Assembly: GCA_033220425.1 (NCBI GenBank)
Contig: CM065649.1
Location: 2,356,001-2,420,000 of the forward strand
Origin: Lepraria neglecta
Taxonomy: Eukaryota; Ascomycota; Lecanoromycetes; Lecanorales; Stereocaulaceae
Direction of reading: 5' to 3'
Length of the DNA: 64,000 bases
A model generated the notes under the pieces. It did no database searches. It saw nothing but the letters and a program-made list of their open reading frames with translations, and was not told the DNA's origin. This document shows positions 34,925 to 45,491 of this stretch, in pieces. Both the position numbers and the translations under genes were made by a program. Each line of letters opens with the position of its first letter. The first letter of the stretch is position 1.

Positions 34925-36310
34925 CTACCGCCTCCTCAAATACCAATTATGAGCCAACGCATTCAGTTCCGAACTATACGGCGTCGGCACCTCCGCCAGC
35001 CCCGGCCTCGCAACCGGATGCCGTATGTAAACAGCACTGCAGATCTTATGATGCACCTCCAGATACCTTGGCACGAACGCAAACGCCGACATCCATTCTC
35101 TCGGCCGCCATGGCGTGGCGTAGGGCTTTGATGCGTCGATGGGGTTCTCGCGTGCTTCTCGGAGGGCGGACCGGAGGGTGTCTAGTTGAGAGGGAGAGAG
35201 GGTGGCGGCTTCGGCTTGGAGCTCTGGGGATGAGAGTGTGGGGATGTCAGAGGGTGTGGTTGAGGAGGGGCTTGGAGTGGATGAGGTTTGGGTTGTCATT
35301 TTTGATGTTATTTCTGCAAGCTGGTTGTCCAGAGAGGTTGTTGTGAGGGCGTCGGGACGGGAGAGGGTGCGTTTGACTGTTCGCTGAAAGGCGCGGAGGT
35401 CTTGTTTGCGGTGGGCTGTAAGGTACGATGAGGGAGTACTGAGGATGGATTTGGCTTGGGACAGGAGCGATTGTAAGTCCTTTTTGGGATTCTTGTTAAG
35501 GGAAGTGGGTTCCGGGGGTGGTTCGGACTTGGGTGTCTGAGGTTCAGCGGGTTCTGAGTCTGATTCGGATTCGTTGGCAGCCGCCTTCTTGGAGACTTTG
35601 AAGGCTCGTAATCTACGGCCAGCAGCACGTTCTGCTTTGTCTTTTCGGGCTCCAGTAGCGAAGAGGACGCGGTCGGGCTCGACTTGGAACATGTCGCCTG
35701 GGTTTAATTGGTAGCCTGGATACACCATCTACGAGAAAAGGTTAGCGAGTAAAGACGAGCAGGCTGACAGGGTGATATACTTGTTTCCCATTAACCTTGA
35801 CGTAGCCATGAACCACGAACTGCCTGGCCTGCCTTGTACTGCTGGCAAACAATGCCCTAAAGATTGCAGTATCTAACCTCCTTTCCGTTGGCGCATATGT
35901 CATGTTGAGATACGGCGTCTTCGGAAACATCTTTGGCTTCTGGTCAGGCGGAGGGTCGACGCCTGAACCTCTCCCTGCAGCTTGCTCGGATCCATCCTGT
36001 TCAGCCAGATATTTAGGATCCATTGGCACTACAGATTTGATGGTCCGTCTGAACATCCTCGTCCATTGCTTCTCTCGAATTGTTTCGCCATGATATGCTC
36101 TTGTCAAAGCTTTTGCGGTCCATTTCTGTTGGAAAAAGGTCCTTTCCTGACTTCTCGGGGGTTCAGCGCGGGAGATATTGTAGAGATTGTATTTATTCCA
36201 TGACTGGCGGAGTTTCTGCAGGAGACGTTAGTCGGTACGCCTTCTGGGACTTTTTCATGTCAAAGGGCAATGCATACCAATCTCTTGAGTCCGTGAAACC
36301 TTTTGCGCAT
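34925..36310 (-). CDS. NAM9: Mitochondrial small-subunit ribosomal protein uS4m (Nam9)
   Basis: Three exons (36310-36278, 36215-35781, 35728-34925) give 423 residues. The protein starts [27 protein letters not shown], the conserved N-terminus of fungal uS4m, and contains the S4 RNA-binding domain: [53 protein letters not shown] long low-complexity insertion rich in Ser/Pro/Thr follows, then the C-terminal [40 protein letters not shown] and [20 protein letters not shown]. Nam9 is part of the mitochondrial small subunit body, and mutants suppress nonsense codons. Introns of 62 and 52 nt keep frame. Its promoter is shared with the La protein gene and carries a telomere-like repeat. Confidence 0.92.
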
Positions 36311-36745
36311 GGTCAAATTCTGTCGAAGTAAGATGATGCTTCGATTAAGAAAGTCGGGAGACCAATATAAATTTCGCAACCCTAACCCTAACCGTAGCCG
36401 GGTAAGTTTTTCCCCACTCTAGCTCTCAAGCTCTACTTTTTGCTCATGTGAATGACTCGATTATCAACACCTTTATTTTCGAAAGAGTGACACCACTCTT
36501 TGAGTCAGAATAGAACACAAGCTCTGTCATCATCGGTATTGCTGCTGGACATCGATTGACCGCAGCTACTTTAAAAGTATACTGTACGACACTCTGAGTG
36601 AGGATCTCCCCCACGCTCAATCGAGTTGAGCTGTCAATAGGTGAGTTCCACAGTTCTACTCGGTTGCTCGATCTTGAATGCTGCTCTTTTCATCACAAGT
36701 GTCCTGGATTGAGACTTACAGGTCGTGTTATAGGGTTCCACAATC
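36311..36745. promoter_or_regulatory. Divergent promoter NAM9 / La, with telomere-like repeat
   Basis: 435 bp between divergent genes. It contains aaccctaaccctaacc (36378-36393), about 70 bp from the NAM9 start. A likely 5' leader intron of the La gene is visible just before 36721 (gtgagttcc..cttacag). Confidence 0.6.
36378..36393. repeat. Interstitial telomere-like repeat (CCCTAA x2.5)
   Basis: The string aaccctaaccctaacc equals two and a half units of the TTAGGG repeat on the opposite strand. TTAGGG elements are known sites for Tbf1-type Myb factors, which in many ascomycetes bind promoters of ribosomal-protein and RNA-processing genes. Here the element sits between a mitochondrial ribosomal protein gene and a La gene, which fits a regulatory use. 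This use is inferred, not shown. Confidence 0.75.
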
Positions 36746-38381
36746 ATGGAGACCGAAGAGGCTACGAAGCCTGCAAGCGCAGACAACGAGAAAGTCACAT
36801 CCTCGACGGATACCAAGGATGCCATAGAAAAATTGATGGAAGAGTCTAAGCCAGCAGAGCAAACTAACGGCACCAAAGAGACCACGAACGAGGAAGTTTC
36901 CAAGAAAGAAGACACCGAGGATAAGAGCAAGGAGTTCAAGGATGAGAAATCTGGACAAGACCAGCCCTCAAAGAGAGTCCAAGAAGGCCAAAAATGGAAC
37001 GAGAGACCTCGTAACACCGACAGACCATACAATAAGTATGGTAACAAGCCGTTCAAGAGGAACAACAAGTCAGACCTTACCTCCCAAGAAGAGAGTAGTG
37101 ACCCAGTGGCTATACGCAAGCAAGTGGGTCAAGTCTAATAGAACCCACATTCGGACTGGACTAATAACAACAAGGTCGAATTCTACTTCTCCGACTCCAA
37201 TCTCCTCCAAGACAAATTCCTCTTCACAAAAGTCGAAGGCCACAAGAATCTCCCAGTCCCAATCAGTGTCATCCACTCTTTCAAGCGCATGCGCCACTTT
37301 CAACCTCTCTCCGCTATCGTCGATGCGCTCAAAGAAAGCACCACTCTCGACGTCGTAGAAGACGACACATGCATACAGCGAAAGGAGCCCTTGCCTGAAG
37401 GCCTGGAAGGCAAACCAATGGTTGAGATTGAGAAAGTCTACGAAGACAAGAGCATGGCACGGAGTGTCTACGCTAAGGGCTTCGGTGAAGAGCAGCCAAG
37501 CACTCAATTCGATATCGAGGCTTTCTTCGCACAATACGGTCCAACTAATTCTGTGCGTTTACGACGTACACATGATCAAACCTTCAAAGGCAGCGTCTTC
37601 GTTGAATTCGACTCAGAGGATACGCAGAAAGCTTTCCTAGCGCTTGATCCCAAGCCCAAGTGGAAGGAAAATGAGCTACAAGTCAAGAGCAAGAAGCAAT
37701 ATTGCGACGACAAAGTCGATGATATCGCTGCAGGTCGTGTACGACCTAATGAGGATGATCGCTCAAGACAAAACAAGAATGGTCATGGCAGCTACAAGCG
37801 ACGTCGTGATAGCCCCGATTATGACAAGGGACGTCAAAACGACGAGCGTGATGACCGTGACTGGAGGGTAAGACGAGACGAGGATCATAAGTCGGGCTTC
37901 AAAGACAGAAACGACGGCAAGCATAGAGATTCCGGGAGGGGTCGTGGGAGAGGCGGTGGGCGTGGAGGCCGAGGTGGTGACCGTAATCGATCCAGGGATA
38001 GAAATCGCGATCGAACAGCGAGAGATGCACGGTATGTCCTCTTTCAATCTACAGATCTTTCGTTTTCTCTACTAAAGGTACTACAGCGGTGTCCCCATTG
38101 TCAGAACCTCGACTCCCGACACCGACGATGAGGTCAGCCCACACACCAGCACGGCAGAACAAAACCCCATCAAGGAGAAGGTATCATCCAAGACCGAGGA
38201 CAATGTCTCCAAGCCCTCAGAGAATGGTGAGAAGACTGCAGACAAGAGTATGGCGCCTCCTGCTGCTACCGTGGACATCAAAGAGGAGACACCCTCAAAG
38301 AAGAGGGCACGTGAGGAAAACGACGACGGTGCCGAAGAACAAGGGGCCGTGAAGAAAGTTGATGTCAAGGGAGAATCATGA
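36746..38381 (+). CDS. LHP1: La-type RNA-binding protein (Lhp1 homologue)
   Basis: Exons 36746-37123, 37175-38031 and 38087-38381 give 509 residues. A Lys/Glu/Thr-rich N-terminus (1-100) precedes the La motif, VAIRKQVEFYFSDSNLLQDK, FLFTKVEGHKNLPVPISVIH, SFKRMRHFQPLSAIVDALKE. An RRM follows (SVYAKGFGEEQPSTQFDIEA, SVRLRRTHDQTFKGSVFVEF). The C-terminal third is RGG/RDR-rich ([20 protein letters not shown]) and then acidic/Lys-rich, ending KRAREENDDGAEEQ. La binds 3' oligo-U of new RNA polymerase III transcripts, including pre-tRNAs, protects them from exonucleases and helps folding. The first intron splits the La motif at K-Q|V-E-F-Y, a position that restores the conserved sequence exactly. Confidence 0.92.
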
Positions 38382-39146
38382 TGCTGACTTGTACTGATCA
38401 CGGATGACATTACCAAAAGTCATAATTCTGTGCTCTGCTGATGATGGCGACTACTGCGAGCAATAGCATGCATTTGCTTCATACTCACAAAAAATCTGGC
38501 GGCTTACTGATGAGTTGATGTTACGATAATGCATGCATAGAAGGGGGGAGAGACGGTTTGGCATTTTCATTCTCTGACTTCATGAAGAGCGGAGATACCT
38601 GTCCTGCTTGTACATACGGCATTTAGCTATAAGCATAGCTTAGGATAATGACTATGGAAAAAGGAGTTGAGTCAGGAGAGTCCCCTTTGCAGTTTCCACT
38701 GAGCCCAGGACTTGCCGTTTCATGCTTACGGAACATCTTCCTTGCCAAAACGTCTACTCAGATATCCGAATCTTAGCTACATATAAACGTCTGTCTGAGT
38801 ACTAATGATATCCTCTGACGCTCATACGACGACAGAACGATAGCTCGGTTTTCCACCAACTGTCATGATTGAAGTGCCAAACGCTTTGAAAGTTGACCAA
38901 ACCATGTAGTATTCAATGTGTGATGGGGACTGTCTGGGAACGACTGGACTTGACCGCATAGCAGAAGCAGAATCCGAACAGTTAGGCCAGTCGAGACAAT
39001 TGGAGAAGGGCGTTGTCTTTGTATATACATATATAAAAGTACAAGCTAGACACCGTCCAATGCAGCCTATTATGCAAATCACTTTCCACTCCCTATCGTA
39101 TATGTAAAGACAAGTACACGAAGGTATCTCCATCGATATACACAAC
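38382..39146. other. Convergent intergenic region La / MRPL3
   Basis: 765 bp between converging genes. No gene or RNA was recognised. Confidence 0.45.
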
Positions 39147-40457
39147 TTACACAACAACTTCACCCCCATCAACCATGACAGGCTCCCAATTTCCCCCCCT
39201 CTCAGCCTGACTTGGCACGTTGACCTCAAGCGGACTATACAAATACCACCCCTTGAGGGCTCCAACCGCAGCCCGAATCCTAGCCTCATCAAGACTGCTG
39301 CCACTTCCCTCTCCCAACTTATCCTTCCCGGCAAAGACGCCAACCACAAAGACAGGACTCCTACTTTTCCTTCCAGTCTCACTTAGTATCCTAGCCACCG
39401 GACTCTCAAACCCTTCCCTCGCGCAGAGGCGAGAGAGGTCGCGTGTAGGTTGCCGAAACTCGAAGAGTTTCGAGAAATCGAGGTGGCGGGACAGTATGTG
39501 TGCTTTGAAGAAATTGTAAGCAGCTTTTTTGCCGGCGTGGAGGTATACGGCGCCCATTAACGCTCTGACGAAATTCGTGCTGGCGGTCTCGAGCGTGACG
39601 CCCTTTTCAAGCTTGCGTTGTAAGTCTTCCTGACGTAGTTCAGGACGCTCGGCATAGTCGAGTACGGTGCGTTTGATCTCGTCGCCGAAGTGGTCGCTTT
39701 TGACGGTCCTGCTGCTGACGCCTCGTCTCCACCCTGGTTCCCCTAACATTGGTTTACCCTTTGGATCTGTGGCGAGGATGGGGAGATCTTTTACTTGGAC
39801 TCCTGTCCCTTCAACGGATGCATTGCCTGCTTCAATGTGTTTGCATTGGAGGTATCCTGGGTCTACTTCTCCGCCTGGGGCAGCAGCGACTTCGACGCCC
39901 CATTCTCGTGTTATGGCGGCGAGGGTCTTGGGACCGCAATAGGCCCACATAGCGGCGAACATTACTTCGGTTGGTAAGCGGGGATGGCGGCAGAGGACTG
40001 CTTCGGAGGTGTAGAGGCCTAGGAGGTCGTAGCCGAGGATAGAGAGGGAGGAATTGTTGAAATGAGGATCGATGTCTGCGGAAGGGTCGACGAGGCAGCG
40101 CGCGAGTGTTTCGAGAGGGAGTCGAGGAGGAAGCATTAGGCGGGCATGTAGGGCGGAGAGGCGCGCTGATTTGTGAGCATGTTGGGGGTGTGGTGAGGGG
40201 AGCTGGCTGAGGATGGATTCCCTTTCTTCTTGGGTAGGGGCATTGTGGAAGAAGTCTTCTGTTGGCTCTGTTTCCCCGGGTTCAAGGTCATCTTCGCGTT
40301 CTATAGCTGATTGGTATTGTGCTGGAGCAGTCGATTGTAGGCGGAAGATGTTGAGAGGCAGGGGGTTTCGATATTGTGTTTGGTGTATGAAGCAGCATGG
40401 TCTCGTGCGTGGTGAGAGGACTGAGCCGCTCCGTCGTAGGAGACGCAATGCTTTCAT
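39147..40457 (-). CDS. MRPL3: Mitochondrial large-subunit ribosomal protein mL44 (MRPL3)
   Basis: A single exon of 436 residues. It has a mitochondrial presequence (MKALRLLRRSGSVLSPRTRP), then an RNase III-like domain: LARCLVDPSADIDPHFNNSS, LSILGYDLLGLYTSEAVLCR, HPRLPTEVMFAAMWAYCGPK, TLAAITREWGVEV and ASTNFVRALMGAVYLHAGKK. The C-terminal part resembles a dsRNA-binding fold (SPVFVVGVFAGKDKLGEGSG, SSLDEARIRAAVGALKGWYL). Yeast Mrpl3 (mL44) is a structural ribosomal protein derived from RNase III. The catalytic acidic cluster of true RNase III (ERLEFLGD) is replaced here by SILGYDLLG, which agrees with a structural role. Length fits. Confidence 0.93.
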   Translation of the reverse strand: MKALRLLRRSGSVLSPRTRPCCFIHQTQYRNPLPLNIFRLQSTAPAQYQSAIEREDDLEPGETEPTEDFFHNAPTQEERESILSQLPSPHPQHAHKSARLSALHARLMLPPRLPLETLARCLVDPSADIDPHFNNSSLSILGYDLLGLYTSEAVLCRHPRLPTEVMFAAMWAYCGPKTLAAITREWGVEVAAAPGGEVDPGYLQCKHIEAGNASVEGTGVQVKDLPILATDPKGKPMLGEPGWRRGVSSRTVKSDHFGDEIKRTVLDYAERPELRQEDLQRKLEKGVTLETASTNFVRALMGAVYLHAGKKAAYNFFKAHILSRHLDFSKLFEFRQPTRDLSRLCAREGFESPVARILSETGRKSRSPVFVVGVFAGKDKLGEGSGSSLDEARIRAAVGALKGWYLYSPLEVNVPSQAERGGNWEPVMVDGGEVVV

Positions 40458-40965
40458 GTAGGCATATGATGAAATTATATCCCCTGAAGCTCCTCCAATT
40501 GCCGGCAGTTCGTCCGTTCAATTCGTCTCGAGTATTATTGTTGATCGTTGAAGCTGCTGGATCTCTAAAATTCTCGCGCTAAAAACAGTCGATGTCGATC
40601 ATCAATTCCGACGCCGGTTGAACTTCACCCCGTATTAGGTACCTTACAGTAACTATAATAATACTAACTAACGAAGAAGGCAAGATTACGAGAGAGAGAA
40701 GATGCATCGAAGCTAACATCTTATACTCACGTGCTAAATAATTAGTATTCACGTCAGACCTATCAATAGGCCTAAAATAAAAACTCTTTTCTCTGATGCG
40801 ATGGAAATTATGCCAATTTAGTATTCTTTTAATTGTTACATTCGACGCCGAAGAATAGGCGCAGCCCATCGACAAGATCGTCAGCCACTCCCTGTCAATT
40901 CTGTCGACCTAGGCTCATTCTGTTCATTGAAAACCTCGCTCATAAAGATGACGTTTTGCGTCTTC
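40458..40965. other. Intergenic, AT-rich, nothing recognised
   Basis: 508 bp upstream of MRPL3. No open frame of interest was seen. Confidence 0.4.
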
Positions 40966-41537
40966 TCAGTGACGAGTCCCTGTGCGGCCTGCCGCCATGC
41001 TAGATGCCGTGTCAGGACTTGTCATACCTTGCGCATAGACCAACTCGCCAATCCCGACCGACGTTGGCTCCGCGTCCGTTTCTGCATCAAGGGCTTTGAA
41101 TGAATCCACTGCAGAACTCATGCGGAGCTCCAGGGGCTGGATGCTTGCGGTCTGTAGTTCACCCAAGTCAAAAGCTCTGGCCGTAACACCGTGTTTGATC
41201 GAGACCGCGTTGTAGAAATCCACGACTGGGTTGATGGATCGGAGGGCCTTTTGTCCTTGAGCAACCGCTTGTAGAGCGATTCGTTTGACTGAGGAAACTT
41301 TTTCGCGGATGAGTTACATTTAGGCAGAGAGGGTGGAGAGCGTTGCAGTGGCTGTATCCTGTGCGATAAGAGTTAGCTGCTAACTGAGTGATTTGCGATT
41401 TTTGAAACCCTTACCTCTGCGAATTTAGCCACTTGAGCATTTGTCCCGGTATTGTTTAGTTTATAGGCTGCTACGATAACGACTTGCATATTAAGCATCA
41501 GGTTTGCGAAATCTTGGGCGAGGGAAAACCGGTCCAT
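40966..41537 (-). pseudogene. Small unrecognised gene with two in-frame TAA codons
   Basis: On the minus strand, MDRFSLAQDFANLMLNMQVV..NAQVAKFAE starts at 41537 and is followed by a clean intron (gtaagg..cgcacag). The second part begins DTATATLSTLSA, then hits TAA-ATG-TAA (41320-41322 and 41314-41316). The same frame goes on without further stops through LIREKVSSVKRIALQAVAQG, QKALRSINPVVDFYNAVSIK and ELRMSSAVDSFKALDAETDA to 40966. The sequence has an amphipathic helical character. Either the gene is broken by two nonsense codons, or it truly ends at the first stop as a peptide of about 50 residues. The family is unknown to me. Confidence 0.4.
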
Positions 41538-41944
41538 GGTAGACTCGGTGTGTCGCCAGACGGTCGGAAAATTACAAATACACCATCTTTGACACATCTC
41601 TATATATCTACGTCGCCGTTGCCAACTACACTACCAAAGCTGCTGGCGTGGCAGCATGCACAGCACTATGAAATCTGAGAATATCCAATAAAATCAAGAC
41701 CAGTTTTCTCCTTCATGTATTCTAGAGCCTCAACGACCTGTTTGATCGAGAATCAATAAGTGTTGTGTCTTTATAAATGAGTTTCACGGAGAACAGACCT
41801 TCTCATCCTCATATCTCCTACCAGCAAACTGCAAAGACCCAGGTAATCCTAGGTACCTCTCGGGCCCATCGTCTTAAGATATTATCAGTCCCACTTTTAA
41901 AGCTTATTGAAAATGCACACGAGGATGTCGATTACTTACAAAGG

Positions 41945-43495
41945 CCATGGTTAAAAATGATCCTGCTCGTCCATTGGAACGTAGTCCTTGTCTCGGACAT
42001 CAAGGGCTGAATCCACTGTCGTGACTGGCAACACCAGCGCCGGATAGTCCAGTAGATTCCATTGGCTGGTATACCCCCAGTACCGACTGGTATCTAATGG
42101 TGGCGCCACGCCTGGAGAAGCAGGGCAGAGAATAACATCGACGACGCTTTCTAGGTTCCCATTCTCAGCCACGCCAGTGGCGGTTGAATTCCACACTGCG
42201 AATTGTCAATGTGAATACGCAACACGTACGGACCTTAGGAGACTTGCGTTGCGCGTATTCATAGCGGTATTTGTCTATTCGTAATCTTATGGTTTGAATC
42301 TCGGCGATATTGCGATGCTTGACATGTGGATTTTCCGAGACCACAAACCGTGACAGTGGGCGCCACGGTTCAACAGACGAGTCGATCAATTCTGTAGTTT
42401 AGTTTCTCCCATCCATGTAGTAAAGGCTTACCTTCTTATTCGTTAGCAAAGCCTTTTGGTATATCTGTTTTGAAAACAACGAAATGGGTAAGTTCACAGT
42501 TAATTCCCATGCGAAATCATGCTTGTATGGCTTCCACTCCACGACTTCTACGCCACCTACTTTGCGTAGCTTCCTGACGACTTTCTTGAGAATTCTCATT
42601 ATGGGTGGGTGCGGTTTCACTACGGCATCACTCCATAGAATCGCAACTTTTAATCTCTTGCAGTCATTCTCCTCAAGGTAGCTCTGTTCATCGCGCCAAG
42701 GTAATGGGACTAGGCTGGGATCCATGACCCACGGTTTAGCAGCAATTATAGTCTTCATGAATATCTTTATTCCGTTGAGGCTTATACTCAATAGGCCCAG
42801 TACACCGTCAATATATCCAGAACCAAGCTGGGGAGCGAAATAGCTCATTCTTGGAATGCGGCAGCTGGTTGGGCGAAGGCCGAAGAGGCCGTTATTGGCA
42901 GCTGGGGAGCGAATGCTGCCACCTGTAAAAGATTAGCATCCAGAATCGTAGAGACATAACAAGGAGGAATCGTACCGATGTCTGATCCAACTCCCGGACA
43001 ACTGCCACGAAGACCGATCAATGATCCCTCCCAACCAGAACTACCACCAGGGGTCAAGGATCGGTCGAAAGGATTAACAGTCACGCCATATAAATTACTG
43101 GACGTTTCTAGATGTATCTATTGTTAGAATGTTAGCAAAGCTGTATGTGGTAAGACGTGTGCTCAAATCGTCCGCACCGAGTAGTTGATCAATTTTGATG
43201 AGTGCAACAAATCAAGGCAGCAAAAGTGGACACACCAAGGTCTGTGGCTCCGTTGTACGGAAATTAAAAACGCATCCAGCTTGCCATAAAATCTTCAAAA
43301 TAAGAGCATCGCCCTCTACTTTTGTCCCTACCCATGCAACAAATCCAGCATTAAGATCTAAGTCTTTCATACCCACGTGCTCCTTTAGACTTATTGGAAG
43401 ACCATGTAACGGGCCTCGGAGCCTCTTGTGTTCTGTCAAGTAACTATCAAGTTCCTTTTCTCGTACGAGGGCTCTTTCAGGCCAAGGCTGTTTAC
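41945..43495 (-). pseudogene. Amidase (acetamidase-type) relic, 5'-truncated
   Basis: Minus-strand pieces give an amidase-signature protein in order: GPLHGLPISLKEHVGMKDLD (catalytic Lys), FRTTEPQTL|IHLETSSN across an intron, LTPGGSSGWEGSLIGLRGS (cis-Ser; the usual GGSSGGE has become GGSSGWE), SDIG|GSIRSPAANNGLFGLRP (nucleophile Ser, over an intact intron), and later SVEPWRPLSRFVVSENPHVK and VILCPASPGVAPPLDTSRYW. All three catalytic residues are kept. Lesions are a TAA at 42399-42401 inside YYMDGRN*TTELIDSS, loss of the C-terminal stretch after MDEQDHF (stop at 41951), and loss of the N-terminal part at a repeat near 43,496. One intron appears to be GC-AG (gcaagt..cgcag, about 42240-42195). 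Such enzymes hydrolyse small amides for nitrogen supply. Confidence 0.75.
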
Positions 43496-43595
43496 GGTCC
43501 AAACCGTCCAGTTTGGAAGGCAAACTGGACCAACTACTAGGTTTTAGGCGTTCAGCAGTCCAATTTGAAAGTTAAACGGTTGGAACCTCTGGAAC
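43496..43595. repeat. MITE-like palindromic repeat at the break point of the amidase relic
   Basis: About 100 bp with imperfect inverted ends (ggtccaaaccg..cggttggaacc) and a strong inner hairpin (ccagtttg-gaagg-caaactgg). The string ggaccaactactaggtttta closely resembles ggtccaactacgaggtttta inside the hAT element at 23.9 kb, which suggests a related non-autonomous element. I could not find a target-site duplication. Confidence 0.55.
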
Positions 43596-44114
43596 CCAGC
43601 ATATATGGAGACTCCTGATACTTTTTCTGAGCTCAATCTTGTTAACGTCGAGCCTCAAGGCCTTTCCGAAATTCATCGTCCATCAGGAAGGAACTGTGCC
43701 GAGGATCTATCTAGAATAAGCGCACTCAGTCTTTCCGGACATATTCTTAGGATTATGCCTTCCCTGTCTCTAGGTTTGAAGCTAACTGCAGTAGTCTTCG
43801 GAACACTCCCGTCCATTGAAGCAAGAATCAAATTGATTGATATGACCTACGTCCATCGTCTTGAAACGTCCGCCGTCGAGCTCCTCAAGCGCGAGGCTCG
43901 TGAGAATGTCGAGACCAGAGCGCTTTTTTTCTGTGGCGTCTCGCTAGACTCTGTTGTATATGCGGACCTGCAGCGAGGTGGTCTAAGATTGAACTTTGGT
44001 GCTTAACGGATCAGAAAGTTTTGTATAGAGATGATGCAAATATGGCTATTGGGTTTTGAGGAACGTTCAGATGCTATCAAATAGTGCAAGTCTCAGATTG
44101 AGCTTGGGGTATGG

Positions 44115-45247
44115 ATGCAGTCTCTGATTACGAGAATGCCACCTAAAAGAGAATGTACATTTCGGATGATATCTTACAATCAATGTTGGTGGCCTGACAG
44201 ATATAAAGCCCAAGACATTGAGTCCGTTGAAGACGCCGTCAAGGCCTTCAGGGACCTTCCTGAAACCCAAGGGCTGTTCCGATATCTCTTTCTCCCCACG
44301 CGAGATACGGCGTCAGAGGATCACCCTGGATCACTCAATAATCTTTTCGCCCAATTTAGGGCTCGAGGCGGCAGAATTGAACCATATAAACCTGGACAGC
44401 TCATTGGAACCCAAGGTTAGCAACGCAATCAGACACGGTGTTTGAATACTAATATCAAATTAATTCTAAAAGGTGATTCAGCCGGCCGCACCATATTCAT
44501 CGTCCAAGGTCGAGTATTCTTCGAAGATTTATTTCTGACTGCACCACGGTGTAGATCAAGAGCCTCCCTTTTTAACATTCTCAAATCATTGATGCAAATT
44601 GGGCGGTCGTTCATAAATCACAGTTAAGGTGCAATTGCAAACCTACCATCGTCAGATAGGCTCGTCTCTGGAGCTCTGGCCGCTGGGCAATCGTTTGTTG
44701 TGGTGGATGAAGTATTCGGACTCAAGCTAAATAACGCTCCCTGGACGCAGTGTGATCAAGTTGCAGTTTCATCATGTAAGACTTGCTGGACCATTGAAGT
44801 TCACAGACCCAAAAAAGCTTCGTCACTTTGGCCACCAACAAAACAATGGACGCTAGAAGCGATATTGGCAGAAAAAGAAATATCAAACAGTACGACCAAA
44901 TGCCTTAGACTAGACATAAATGTACTAGCAAAAGGTGGATATAAAGTCCTTAGGGCGGCGCTCACTGGTGCTCGATTAGGGGCAAGGTTGGGGTGGATTT
45001 CTGTCTTCTCGGCAGCGTATATCGATTTCTCAATCAGTTGCACGTACTCTACTCTCCCCAGATAATACTCACGCAAATCTTTGAAACATCATTAGCACGG
45101 AGAGGGTTTAAAGTAGGCGCTCTCAGACATGGAACCCGCATACCTCGGCCAGTGGGCAAACGAAGTCTTGTGCCGGGGTACCAAGGATCAGTAGTATTAG
45201 CTAAGGAAGTTGTTTCCCTCCAAGATCCGCATGTAGGCATTGAATAG
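44115..45247 (+). pseudogene. Unrecognised open frames, probably a decayed gene
   Basis: Plus-strand segments look coding but are in different frames: AVKAFRDLPETQGLFRYLFL with SLNNLFAQFRARGGRIEPYK (44115-44420), DSAGRTIFIVQGRVFFEDLF (about 44475-44535), SFVVVDEVFGLKLNNAPWTQ (about 44690-44760) and FETSLARRGFKVGALRHGTR ending LQDPHVGIE (to 45247). Some joins could be introns, but I could not build a full gene and recognise no family. It lies between an amidase relic and an intact small gene, so decay is more likely than an intact gene. Confidence 0.3.
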
Positions 45248-45491
45248 AGTTGCACCCAGGAGCAGAAATATCGGGCTCCAGCCCTACAAGGCTGGCCCGT
45301 CAGGTCCCGGTGAATCCTTCTACCGCCAAGAATCCGGGTGACGACTCTGAAGTCCTCACCACGCCATTCTTCAGCAACAGCGCTCAACCTAGCACGATGG
45401 AGGGTGATCACAGCACGAAAACGGTCCAATCGAAGGGTGCCTCAGTTGCTCATAGCAGTGGAGGAAAGATACCGTGCGTGCAGCCGCCGCA

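Noticed and set aside
43605-44006. 133-codon plus-strand frame beside the amidase relic
   Set aside because: No family resemblance and composition not clearly coding; could be debris, but I cannot support a gene.
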